Positions 25,085 through 35,376 of a stretch of 44,787 nt of DNA are shown in pieces; position 1 is the stretch's first letter, and each line of letters starts with the position of its first letter. The stretch covers positions 1-44,787 of the forward strand of contig FWWN02000537.1 of assembly GCA_900175165.2 (NCBI GenBank). Direction: 5' to 3'. Source of the DNA: Rhizomucor pusillus. Taxonomy: Eukaryota > Mucoromycota > Mucoromycetes > Mucorales > Lichtheimiaceae. The position numbers and the translations under genes are program-made. The notes beneath the pieces were generated by a model. It worked only from the letters and a program-made list of their open reading frames with translations, ran no database searches and had not been told where the DNA came from.

Positions 25085-26783
25085 ATGCATCGAACGCACC
25101 GTATCACCAGACTGCCGCTGACGCGCTGGACGCCTTGTACGTTGAACCACCATAGAATTGCAGCAAACGCAGTCAAGCAATCTGTAAGATCTACCTCGTC
25201 AGAGAAATGTCGACGGAAGAGCAAACATATTAATTCCAGAACGGGTATGCAGGTGCGATGTGCAAGCAGCCTACCAAAGCCTGTCAGTGAGGTATGAATG
25301 ACCGTTTGAGCTGGCTACTGCTTTTCGATGTAGAAAAGAGAGAGGAAATTAAAAATTGTTATTACCCTTTCGCCAGTTGACTCACGCTGACAGTCAAGTG
25401 TCTGCAGAAACCCGGGCCAAAGTCCAACGATACAACGAATTCACCGTGACGACGTATGCTCGTCCCGATATCGTGCTTACGCGAGGAAAGGGATGCTACG
25501 TATACGACTCTGAAGGTCGAGAATACTTGGATTTCACAGCGGGCATTGCTGTGGCAGCGCTGGGCCACGCCGATCCAGAGGTCGCCAAGGTGCTTTTTGA
25601 GCAAGGCAGCAAACTGATCCATTCCAGCAACCTTTTCCATAATGAAAATGCAGGCGCACTTGCAGAGAAAATTGTGACGACCACGCGCGAGCATGGAGGA
25701 ACATGGGCTAGCAAGATCTTTTTATCTAACTCGGGCACTGAGGCGAACGAGGGCGCGCTCAAGTTCGCGCGCAAGTGGGGAAAGCACGTTACCGGCTCGG
25801 AATCGACTACCAAGACAAAGATCGTGTCGTTTACCAATGGTTTCCACGGCCGATCCATGGGCGCGCTCTCTGCTACCTACAACCCCAAGTATCAGAAGCC
25901 GTTCGCGCCGCTCGTACCTGGCTTTGTCACTGCACCCTTCAACGATGTAGAAAAGACCATCGAAGCCATTACGGAGGATACCTGCGGTGTTATCGTCGAG
26001 CCGCTGCAAGGTGAGGGTGGTGTGCACGAGGCAACAGCCGAGTTTCTTCATGCCTTGCGCAAGCGTTGCGATGAGACCGGTGCTGTCTTGATTTTCGATG
26101 AGATTCAGGTATTTTGCGCGGTGTAATTTTTTTGTGTGTGTGTCTCTCTCTTTTAGCTAAATTAAAACGTCTACAGTGTGGTCTTGGACGTACCGGTAAA
26201 CTGTGGGGTCACGGTCACTTTGCCGGTTGCGCACCGGATATTTTGACAATGGCCAAACCGCTTGCCAACGGCGTGCCAATCGGTGCTGTCATGACAAACG
26301 ACAAGGTCGCCGATATGATCAAACTTGGTAAGGTTTCATCAGCGACGAGGAGGATTATCGTTCCCATCGCCCACCCGCTAAATGGAAACAACTCTAGGTG
26401 ATCACGGTACCACATTTGGCGGCAATCCCTTGGCTGCCGCTGTGGCCCTGAACGTATTTGGTCGCATCAGCGATGAAAGCTTTTTGAAATCGGTGCAAGA
26501 AAAGGGCGACGCTTTGAAATCCGATCTTGAAGCTCTCCAAAGCCAATATCCAAACGTCATCAAGGAAGTTCGCGGCAAAGGTCTGTTGCTCGGTGTAGAA
26601 CTGCACAGGGATCCTTCACCGATTGTAAAGATGGCTCGAGAACGTGGCTTGCTTCTCGTCACCGCTGGTTCCAACACTGTTCGTATCATTCCCCCACTCA
26701 CCATCTCCAAGGAAGAAGCGCGCCAAGGTATTGCTCGCTTGGCAGGCGCTGTTGAGGAGTTTTCCAAGTTATCATCTGCATAA
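25085..26783 (+). CDS. ARG8: Acetylornithine aminotransferase, mitochondrial
   Basis: Four GT-AG exons (25085-25291, 25377-26108, 26177-26327, 26398-26783) give 491 residues. Exon 1 is an Arg-rich presequence almost free of acidic residues, typical of mitochondrial import. The class III PLP aminotransferase domain shows [79 protein letters not shown], the PLP lysine in [11 protein letters not shown] and [13 protein letters not shown]. It transfers an amino group from glutamate to N-acetylglutamate semialdehyde in arginine biosynthesis. Ornithine aminotransferase is the main alternative, but the GVPIGAVM and overall motif set fit ArgD/Arg8 better. Confidence 0.95.
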
Positions 26784-27011
26784 AAATGAATATGTAAAGA
26801 ATGGACTCAAATAGAGATACTCATTCTGAATGAGAATAGCTCTTCAGCTGAAAACACAAACGATTTATATATCGCGAGCTCGTGAAGCAAACGAGTTGTG
26901 TAAAATATGATTGTAAAAAAAGAATTAATATATCATCCAATGGTTATTTGCCCCGAATCATTGGATTGGCATTGTCCAGCGGTTTCGCTTCTGTAACTTT
27001 CCTCCTCCCAC

Positions 27012-28179
27012 ATGACCGTGCTTGTTTCCACAGACGAGATCGATTTGCAGCGATTATTGTTAGCATGCGAACGCAAACAGAAACAGCAGCAGAGCGGCGT
27101 GGTAGTACCAGAAAGCGAGAAAAGTAGATTCGTTGCTGTCCGTAACGCTTAAGATGCTAATGTACACCGGCACTGACATGTCGCGTTTTGCACAGTATAT
27201 AAAATACTTGGAACGGCAGCAAGAAAATCACCCTGAACTGTACGTGAGTGACGGCGTTGATGTGGGCAAGAAACTCTGGCAAGTAACATTGAATTATTAG
27301 CAAGAGAAAATACGCGGAACGTATTCAAAGCCTATCTAGCTGGATGGCCCAAGCACATTTGGTAATAAATGCGAGAAATAGATAGATGGATAGACTGACA
27401 GGAAGGCTCATGCTGGTATTATGTAGACACAAGATATCGACAGGGGAATTGAAAAAGCTAGACAGAAGAAGCAGCAATTACTCGACGATTTGATCCGAAT
27501 GCAGCAACCTGATGAACCTGAATGGCTGCAGCAACTCAAATCCCAGCCAGAAGACGATCTCAAGGTGAGTAGAGCGGATAACCAACCCTCGTGAATATCT
27601 AACTTTAATGGCATCTAGGATGAGAAAGAGGATGAAGAATCAGAGACGAAAGAAAGCAAAGAACCTATCAGCAAAGAAGAAGGAGACGAGAGTTACTTGC
27701 GGCGACGGCACGGGTGAGCAATCGTACAATAGGTTTGGAGGTGGAGGCAATGACTGAACTAACGCATATTTCAACAGATCTGGATTGTCTCGCGAACAAG
27801 AGACGTCAAATATCGAACATGTGCTTCAGCATCACCGGCAAATGCACGACGAGTTGACGACGGATTTAAGCCGGATGGCACAGCAACTCAAGCTCAATAG
27901 CCAGTCCTTCGGCGATACGCTCTCCAAAGATGACAAGGTGAGGAAATATAAGTTGCTTTCCGAGATCAGGTAACTTAAAGTGCTGTGTACAAGGTGTTGC
28001 GCGAGGCACAGGGAGCTATTGCCAGCAATCTTGAGAAGCTACGCAAGGAACGCCAGCGATTAGATGCGCACTACTCAAAATCATGGGGTACCAGTTTCAT
28101 GACTATGGGTGTAGTCTTGTTCGTTTGCATCATGTTTGTGCTCGTGTTCTTTACAATTAAATTCTTGCCCAAAGCTTGA
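27012..28179 (+). CDS. USE1: ER SNARE USE1-like protein
   Basis: Seven exons (27012-27137, 27196-27243, 27305-27361, 27427-27564, 27619-27713, 27778-27937, 27994-28179) give 269 residues. N-terminal helices (IDLQRLLLACERKQK, YIKYLERQQE) are followed by an acidic linker, a SNARE helix (LQHHRQMHDELTTDLSRMAQQLKLNS... continuing LREAQGAIASNLEKLRKER) and a C-terminal membrane anchor (TMGVVLFVCIMFVLVFFTIKFLPK). USE1 is the ER-resident SNARE for COPI retrograde Golgi-ER fusion. Intron 1 uses a weak donor (GTCCGT at 27138); an upstream GTTGCT donor would remove two residues. Intron 2 runs to an AAG acceptor at 27304, which is the only choice that keeps the frame with a normal length. Confidence 0.87.
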
Positions 28180-28236
28180 TCCATCATCCCCTCCCTCACT
28201 TTTCCTGTTGCAAAAAGAAAGTCAAATGATGGATGA

Positions 28237-28269
<33 letters not shown>

Positions 28270-28493
28270 CGGGCGAGAATTCTTGCTTGCCACGATTAAC
28301 ACAATGATACAGGTGGAAGCCAAGGAAGAACGCGCACGCACAGCGAGAAGGTTGCAAGTTTCAAACGGTTAAAAAAGAAAAGAAGGCGATAGGTAAGCTA
28401 AGAGAGTTTAAGGAAACGGTAAACAAGATGAGGACTTGAGGATGTGCTCTTTGCGGGCTCGGGTGGGGGAGGATGGAGGAAGAATATTTGCAT
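28180..28493. repeat. USE1/YPD1 3' intergenic with (TAG)n microsatellite
   Basis: This 314-bp convergent intergenic stretch contains about ten TAG/AGT units at 28237-28267, just downstream of the USE1 stop. No gene is supported. Confidence 0.6.
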
Positions 28494-29161
28494 CTATCGT
28501 CCTTCTTGTACTTCGTAAAAGCCCTTCAGGTACTCTTCAGCTTCCTTGTACTCCGCCATGACTTGCGGCAAGAGTTTGCTGATTCTGGACAGTGCCTCGT
28601 CCTTATCGAGCTCCGTGCCGACCTCATCCTGTTTGTTTCCAATGTTCTGGATTTTCTCGCATGTTGCCTTGACTTTCTTTAAGCCGATGGCAGCTGAACT
28701 ACCCTTTAGGAAATGTCCCAGTCTCGACAGTTCTGAAAGATCATTGTTCTTCCTGCAAAGAATCGTGTGAAATTTAGGAGAGGTGTCATATATATATGTA
28801 TGTACTGTATTACGTACAGCGCAGCATCCATATCCTTGAACGTCTCCTCAGCTTGTTCAAAGTAGTTGAGCACAATGCTGTACGAGAACTCGTGATCGTC
28901 TTCCTCGTCCATGTCTAGCAGCTGATCGAACGTGTTCATGTCGATGAGTTCCTCGGGATCTACCGTTTTCCGCTGCTTTTCTGCCGAGCTTTTCGCGGCA
29001 TCGCCACCGTTGGCAGAAGAGGAGTCCTTTGACTGGTCGGTTGTGTCAGCAGCGTGTCTGTAATAGAGAAAAAAAGCATATATGTTATCGTATACCTCCT
29101 GCTCTGGCTTGCGGGTTTCCTCTTCCTTGCTAGTAGTAGGTTCTGCGACTTTGGTCGACAT
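28494..29161 (-). CDS. YPD1: Histidine-containing phosphotransfer (HPt) protein YPD1
   Basis: Three exons (29161-29096, 29032-28818, 28752-28494) give 179 residues. The HPt four-helix domain shows FDQLLDMDEEDDHEFSYSIV, YFEQAEETFKDMDAAL and the phosphorylation site LGHFLKGSSAAIGL with His107. YPD1 relays phosphate from hybrid sensor kinases to response regulators (Ssk1, Skn7 in yeast) in osmotic and oxidative signalling. The N terminus is Glu/Lys/Ser rich. Intron 1 (29095-29033) is exactly 63 nt with no stop, so both spliced and retained mRNAs remain open. I favour splicing because it has GTATAC, a CTGAC branch-like site and CAG, and because the intron sequence encodes an un-HPt-like aromatic stretch. 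Confidence 0.93.
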
Positions 29162-29620
29162 TGCGATGAATCGGGGAAAAAGAGAAAGAGAGAGAGAGTG
29201 GGTACGTTGAAGCAAGGTTTTGATGACCAAGTCCGCCAAGCGCGCGCTCATTTTGTTTTGTCTGCCCTTTCATCACACACCGCCCACCCCGACCCCAGCT
29301 CCTCACAGGATGTGATCACACGTTGTCTTTCAGCCGACATAATCTTACCAAGTTTGAAAGGATTTGACTATCACTAAGTTCTTTGCAAGCAACGATGCTT
29401 CTATTTATGTGAGGTATCTTGACACAAGAAAGACTAGGTACACATGTGCTCACGCAGCCAAAAAATATGTAAAGAAGGATGATGGGTTAAAGGAAATATC
29501 AGAGAGAAAGAGAGAGAGAGACGAGATATGAGAGGGAAGGGATCCTTTTTTTGGAGATGGGGAATATACAAAAGACGTGGTATATATATGTATATCGTGG
29601 ACATCAAAAATGTTATATTA
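29162..29620. other. Intergenic region upstream of YPD1
   Basis: This 459-bp stretch contains the YPD1 promoter and the SEC2 3' end. GA-rich tracts lie at about 29184-29199 and 29503-29521. No gene is supported. Confidence 0.4.
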
Positions 29621-31981
29621 TTAATGGACAATGATAATTTGCCCACCAGTGTAATTGATTCCTTGCATGTTGTCACTGATGCTAACAGCGCTTCCAGAAT
29701 CGCTCCCGCTGCCAGAAAGGTCGAGAACTGATATGGCAGTAGCAGCACTTTCTCGTTTCCAGGACGAACGTGACCGCCGATGCGACAGTTGCTGGCTGTA
29801 TGACTTTCCTCGCCCATCGTCGTCGCTAAACAATCCAATGCTACCTACTTTGGCCAGTCCCATCTTTCGGCGATAATGCATGCACTGTTTGAACATCTGC
29901 AGCACAGGTGTGTGCTGCATCAAGCCTTGGCGCAGGTGCGACATGAAACTGTAGAAATCACAGACAGCGACGATCCTATCCCTGCAAAATCGATCGATAG
30001 GTAGCCATGGCGGTACCTTGTTGCTATGCTGCTGCGGCGATCCCTGCAAACGCATGCGAAACTCGCAAATCCTGAGGTAGCCGCAGCAGGTACACTTGGT
30101 GCGCGGCGCGGATGATTGTTGCGTATGCGTCGTAGCAGTGGTGGGTGTGCTAGGTGCCGAGGAGGAGCTGATGAGACTGGTGGTCGGGGAGGAGAGAGGA
30201 GACGAGGAAGATATCGTCGCGTCGTTGTTGTTGGTGGATGGGTAGCTTTGGATTTCGCAACGGTTGCTTGCAATGTTATCTATTAATTTACGCTTAAACC
30301 ACGGCGATTTCCACCACGAAGACCCGGCGTTCTGGAATAAACATGGGTCAATGTCTTCTGCCATCACGCGCTTCATGAACGCTGTGGATGGCATTGGGTT
30401 GTTCGGCGATGCACCGAGGGCCTTGATGTGCTGCTGGAATTCATCAAATACAAGGCCATCGATGCGTATCGTCTTTTTAGGTTGAGAGTGTTGCGAAGAA
30501 GATTCGTCTTCGCTTAATGGTACTAGAGGCGACGGAGGGGACGAGAATCGCAAAGCTGATTGTCGGTTGGTGCTTAGTCGTGGCAAAATAGCTGGTGCAT
30601 CATGGTCGTCTTGCCGGAACCGTCCCAACCTTTCCGTAGCGCAAGCGCTTTGCTGAGCTGCCGCATCTAAATCGACCAAAAGTTCCTTGATCTCTTTAAG
30701 TCGCTCCTCGCGTATATCCCACGCGCGCAAAATTCCTTGAAGTTTATTCCCGCCTAGCTCCCGATCCAGGCGGACAAGATCTTCGTGATCAGTGACATCA
30801 TCCATAAGTATGCAGTTGAGTGTTTTGAAGAGCAATGATGTGACATGCTGGATATCTTCCTCCAATGACTCCTTGACTTGCTGGACATTGAACCGTACTT
30901 GCTCCTCCTCGGACAGTGCAGATGCAAGCGAACTCAGATCGCGTTTCAAATAAGCTTTCTGCTCGATTTGCTGATCTAGTTGCTCGAGCAATTGGCGGCA
31001 ATTGGTGCAAAATGTGGTTTCGTCGTGCACGGCGGCGGCGAATGTCGGAGGTACAACCCGCTGCTGCTGCTGCTGTTGCTGTTGCATAATCGTGGCGGCA
31101 TCGGTTTCCGAGGATGGCAACCTCGTCATGGAGGATTCCGACGTAGCAACAGAGAAGGCTCCCTGACCAGCCTGGATAGAATCGCTATCAGTGAGTCTGG
31201 ACGCGTCTGAGCCATCTGCACTTTGTCTAAGGGTGACAGAATCCAACCCGTCTATTAAATCAGTCGGATACCCTGAAGCAGGAGCGTTATTCCACGCTGA
31301 TACACACAAGGAGGCATGCGCTGCTGCTGCTGCTGCCGCCGCTAGTCCAGAAGAATTTTCTCGACGACGACGCCATTCGTTTGCAGCGGCGGCTCGTCGT
31401 TCCAGCTCCCCTTCCTCTAAATCATCGGCTGCGGTATTCTGAAATTCCTCGGAAGGAGGATCGGTTGGAGGCGTAGCTGTTTGTTGTGCTTGCCGTAGAT
31501 AATTTAATGCAAGTGCAACAGCAGCAGGTTGGCGTGATGCCGCGGAGCCATCGAGCTCGGAGAGGATGACGATGGCTTCTTTGGTGCTGAATTCCATTTT
31601 TTGCAACTTGTTGGATAAATGACGGATATACTGATCTTTCTGCGATAAACCGACAAGCCAGTCGTGTCTGTCGTGTTCATATTTGCGGTGGATTGTCTAG
31701 GTTGGATATAGATAAAATACAATGAAATTAATATCTGGGCCCGTTCACGCTGAAAATTCAAGTGCAAGGAGGCGAAGGAAAGGAGCAAACAGACGTACCG
31801 ACAAGTCGTTCTCCAAGTCAACAACCCTGGTCTCCAACTTTGCAATCATATCCTGTGCCTGAAGGAGAAATGGCAGGACGTCATCTTCGGAAAACTCGTC
31901 TGCGCCAAAGGAAAGCTGCTCGTCAAGCGCGGGTTGCGGCGAGCCGGGAAGACTGGCTTCAAGCGGTGGTGCTGATTCCAT
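29621..31981 (-). CDS. SEC2: SEC2/Rabin8-type Rab guanine nucleotide exchange factor
   Basis: Two exons (31981-31799, 31696-29621) give 752 residues. An N-terminal coil (residues about 35-95) is followed by Ala-, Ser- and Gln-rich linker, then the Sec2 coiled coil (about 291-400: CTNCRQLLEQLDQQIEQKAY, KRDLSSLASALSEEEQVRFN, LEEDIQHVTSLLFKTLN). The C-terminal half matches Rabin8/RAB3IL1: EDIDPCLF, then a Cys cluster (CTCCGYLRICEFRMRL, from residue about 596) and DRFCRDRIVAVCDFYSFMSHLRQGL. SEC2 activates the exocytic Rab Sec4/Rab8 on secretory vesicles. The CAG-coded Gln run (about 31060-31085) and Ala run (about 31315-31345) are repeat-prone. The single short intron contrasts with its intron-rich neighbours. 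Confidence 0.88.
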
Positions 31982-32563
31982 CCCGAATGATAAAAGAAGC
32001 TTGAGAGATGGGCAACCAGGTTGAGTGTGGTTCGGCTTGGGGGGTGTGTATAAGTAGGAGATGGGGGAGAATGGGAGGAGAGATCCGGCTATGTTTATTT
32101 GAATGAAAAAGGGACGAAGCAGCAGGCAAAAATCCTTGGCTTTTGCCCTTTTTTATTTGTCTTTTTCTTTTCTTTTCTTTATCACTGGGTGGGTATGTAT
32201 GATCGTCCCTTTTTTTATCCCTTGTCCGTTCTGATCATAGGCAATCAGGAAACACAGAAGAGTCGAGACCTCAGAGAGCAACAAGGCGCGCGCGCGCGTG
32301 GGCACGCGAGTTGTTATGTATGTTTCAGGTGAATAGAGGCATCACTCCGCTGTGGACAGATAGAAGGTTACACCAAGTACTCGAGCGGGCGTGGTGACAA
32401 CCATATTTGTGTGGACATCTGCGAACAGACCGCCGCGATTGGCACGGAGGGAAATCAAAAAAGACCGCCTGAAAAAAACTCGATATAAGAGGATGTTTTC
32501 GCGGCAGGATTGTCCTCTCGTCTTCTCACCCTTTCCTTCATTTTCTCCCCTTCGCCCAAAAAA
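31982..32563. other. Divergent SEC2/wall-protein intergenic region
   Basis: This 582-bp stretch holds both promoters. A pyrimidine-rich CTTTT stretch (about 32160-32182) and an alternating GC run (32286-32298), capable of Z-DNA in principle, are visible. A T/C-rich leader precedes the wall-protein ATG, as expected for a strongly expressed fungal gene. No gene is supported. Confidence 0.4.
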
Positions 32564-33462
32564 ATGATGAAGTCTATTGTTGCTGCCATTGCTGCCTTGG
32601 CTGTCACCGCCGTCTCTGCTCAACAGACTGGTATCATTTCTGTCACCGCCCCTCTCCAGGGCGCCGTCTACACTGCCGGCAAGGATGCCGTCATCACCTG
32701 GTAAGTTAGATCGTTATTTTTGCTCTTGTTACTGCTGCTGCTTTGCAAGCAATCTCGTTCTTATCGCTGATACAATGGCTTTCTTTCAAACAGGATCAAC
32801 CCCACCGTTGACCAAATTTCCCAGATTGTTCTTGTTGAGGGCGACCCCAGCGCTCTTCAACCCGTCGAAGTGATTGCCACCAACGTCGATGCCTCTTCTG
32901 GCTCTTACACTTGGTCCATCCCTGCCGACACCACCCCCGCCAACGACTGTAAGTAGTGAAAAGGAGATGTATTAAATTCAATGGCAAAGCTCTGACCATA
33001 TCGCCTTTTTCAGACGCTTTCCAGTTTGGCACTTCCCCCAACTTGGCTTACAGTGGTCAGTTCACTATCCAGGCCGGCGATGGTTCCAGTAAGTTCCAAT
33101 TAGAGTTTGAATGGCCGGGAAACAACGCTGAGCTAACATATCGTGTAGGCAACTCTTCTTCCTCTGCCTCTGGCTCTGCTTCCGCCTCTGCTTCCGCCTC
33201 TGCTAGCGCCTCTGGCACTGCTGTTCCCTCTTCCAGCGTAGCCGCTTCTTCCAGCGCCGCTGCTTCCTCCAGCGTTGCTTCTTCTTCTGCTGCTGCCTCC
33301 AGCTCGGCTGTTGCCTCTTCTTCTTCCTCTGCTGGGTCTGCCTCCTCTTCTGCCAGCTCCCCTGCTGCTTCCCAGACTCAAGACAGCGCTGCCGGCTCCA
33401 ACAAGCCCGCTGCTCTCGCTGCTCTCGCTATTGCTGGTAGTGCCGCTCTTGCCATGATCTAA
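32564..33462 (+). CDS. GPI-anchored Ser/Ala-rich cell-wall protein with KRE9/KNH1-like domain
   Basis: Four exons (32564-32700, 32794-32948, 33014-33088, 33149-33462) give 226 residues. A signal peptide (MMKSIVAAIAALAVTAVSA) leads to a small beta-sandwich-like domain: VTAPLQGAVYTAGKDAVITW, then GSYTWSIPADTTPANDYAFQF, typical of the KRE9/KNH1 N-terminal family. The C-terminal half is an extended Ser/Ala repeat (SASASAS, then SSSAAASSS) ending in a hydrophobic tail (PAALAALAIAGSAALAMI), as in GPI-anchored wall proteins. Heavy O-mannosylation is expected. Codon use is strongly biased to C-ending codons (GCC, ACC), unlike its neighbours, suggesting high expression. Tandem ATG codons mean 32567 could also start. 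Confidence 0.87.
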
Positions 33463-35376
33463 GTTACTACTTCTTTTTCCTATGTCATTGTCTTCATTAT
33501 AATCGATAATATATCTTTTTTTATTATATAAAAATTGTGCTTTGATCATATTCCCAGAAACATCGACCGTCAATCTGCATTCATTCATGTGTCCAGGTAG
33601 CACAGACAAATATAGCACAAAATGAGCTTTCCTCGGACACTCTGTTGTATGTGTCACCATCATCCTGTGTGTTATCAGACGGGATGACGATGACAAGGAG
33701 GAGGAGACTTGAGGGGTTGGTTGCACGGGTAACAAAAATTTACCCATTGATCAGTAGTGTACAGCCCGCCGCTGACGACTGATGGATTCATGATTTTCTT
33801 TTTCCGTCGAGTTGAACGCGACCTTCACATCCGAAAAGTGAGAAAAATTGCCTCTGTTTGGGGATCATCGGCAAAAAAATAGAAAAGCATAATTATGCAA
33901 AGTTTTGTCGAAAAAGACAATTTTTCCCATGAGAAACCATGGTTACAATCGTCGTTTCACAAGGTTGTTGAAACCATCGTCGTCTTGTTGTTCTTGTTCT
34001 TCTGTTACTCTTTTCAAATGCTCCTTTCCAATTGGTGACAGATAGATTGTTCACGATATTTGACGCAATGCTCTGCAACTTGCAGCAGCCAACAGAAGTC
34101 TTGGCCCAGAGAATGCATCCCATATCAATCGCTCCTTCTCCCATCCCTTTGCGCTCTTATCCTTATGCTTTCTCTCGTTCTATGTTTATGTTTACTGTTT
34201 CCAGATATCTCACATGCAATTGGGACGAGGAGGGCGATCGGTGCAGGCAACGAAGTAGATACAACGGTGTCACAAAACGGAGTGAGTGTAATTATTTCAA
34301 TGCGGCGAGCAAACGTAGCAACAAGCAGAAGCAGCAGCAGCACATGCATCCCTCAATCGGGACTAGCAGCATTTGGAAATACATGAGTTTTGGATTGCAA
34401 CATCACAAGTATCTCGTAACAAGGAGGGGACCATGGTTGCTAGTCCTGATCGATATACGTGCAGTCCCGCTCTTGACAGTGCCATCTCGAAAAAGGAAAG
34501 TTGGTCTGTCGGACTTACTGGTGATTTAGACCGTCCCGATTTGATGGTATTCGGGGGGTGGAGGAACCCTGCTCTTGAATTTTCTTTTCGGTCTGAGAAG
34601 GAAAAAGAAACCAGCAGCCACACGCGCACACACACTCTCTGTATGCACGGGCCTTTTTCTTTTTTCGTCTCGGCTCTCTCTTCGTTAACTTATTCCCTGC
34701 TGCTGTTGCCTTGTCTTGGCGAACTTAATCATCATCCTTTGTCGCCCCGAACTCGGTCAGAAGCGCGTCTTTTCCGAACGAGAATGTTATCAATCGTTGA
34801 GTTTCATCTTGATAGCTACGCTGCTGTAAATATCTCTGAGCCATTGCGGACAACAACAACCTTTATGTAGAACGTCGAATTATCACATTATGCAGTCAGA
34901 GGCACCAATGGCTTATTTGGGTACATGACAGGAACGACTATCTGACAGAAAATAAGACACTTTTGACAGCAGAGTTTCTGTGTGCGTGCGTGTGTGCAGA
35001 ATGTGCACCTTGTCGCAGTCAAAATGTCTCAATCTTGATGCACCCGAATCTTTTCTGGCTTTATCTGCTTATCCATTGTGCTGCACCACGTTTGCATTTG
35101 TTCATTTGCCTATATCCTTGTAGAGACTACAAAGTGCTTTCCAATACACGAGCCGATCGCGAACACAGTGTTAATAATAAGCATCCAGCTCCTTCATTGT
35201 CTTGGCAATGAATTTGTTTGTTTGGGCACCAAAAGTATTGAAAAAAAAAGCGCATATGCCTTGATTAATTCTCGCTTTTTTACTCTTGCGATATAGAGGT
35301 GCTCTTCTGGGTTTTGCAAAGCAGTAAAACAACAAAAGGGTCCAAACGCCGACTGACGCTTGCAAGATCTCGATTA
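33463..35376. other. 1.9-kb region without a recognisable gene
   Basis: This is the largest gap in the window. It contains open frames of 75-165 codons on both strands (for example 34032-34529 and 34373-34870, plus strand) but their translations are low in recognisable structure, carry no domain, and have no conserved-looking splice partners. Likely content is the wall-protein 3' end and the 5' region of the poly(A) polymerase gene, possibly including an unrecognised 5' exon. A lineage-specific gene or noncoding RNA cannot be excluded. Confidence 0.4.

Noticed and set aside
25085..26783. Ornithine aminotransferase instead of acetylornithine aminotransferase
   Set aside because: The motif set and mitochondrial presequence suit ARG8 better, though the two families are close and a tree would settle it.
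27283..27304. 22-nt GC-AG intron in USE1
   Set aside because: Too short to splice; a GTGAGT donor at 27244 with an AAG acceptor ending at 27304 keeps the frame with 61 nt.
29059..29095. 38-nt intron in YPD1 ending at TTACAG
   Set aside because: It would produce an immediate stop; the CAG acceptor 25 nt further on restores the frame.
33133..33747. 204-codon minus-strand open frame antisense to the wall-protein gene
   Set aside because: It is the mirror of Ser/Ala repeat codons and gives Gly/Arg/Ser low complexity with no domain. The plus-strand gene has a signal peptide, splice sites and a GPI-like tail.
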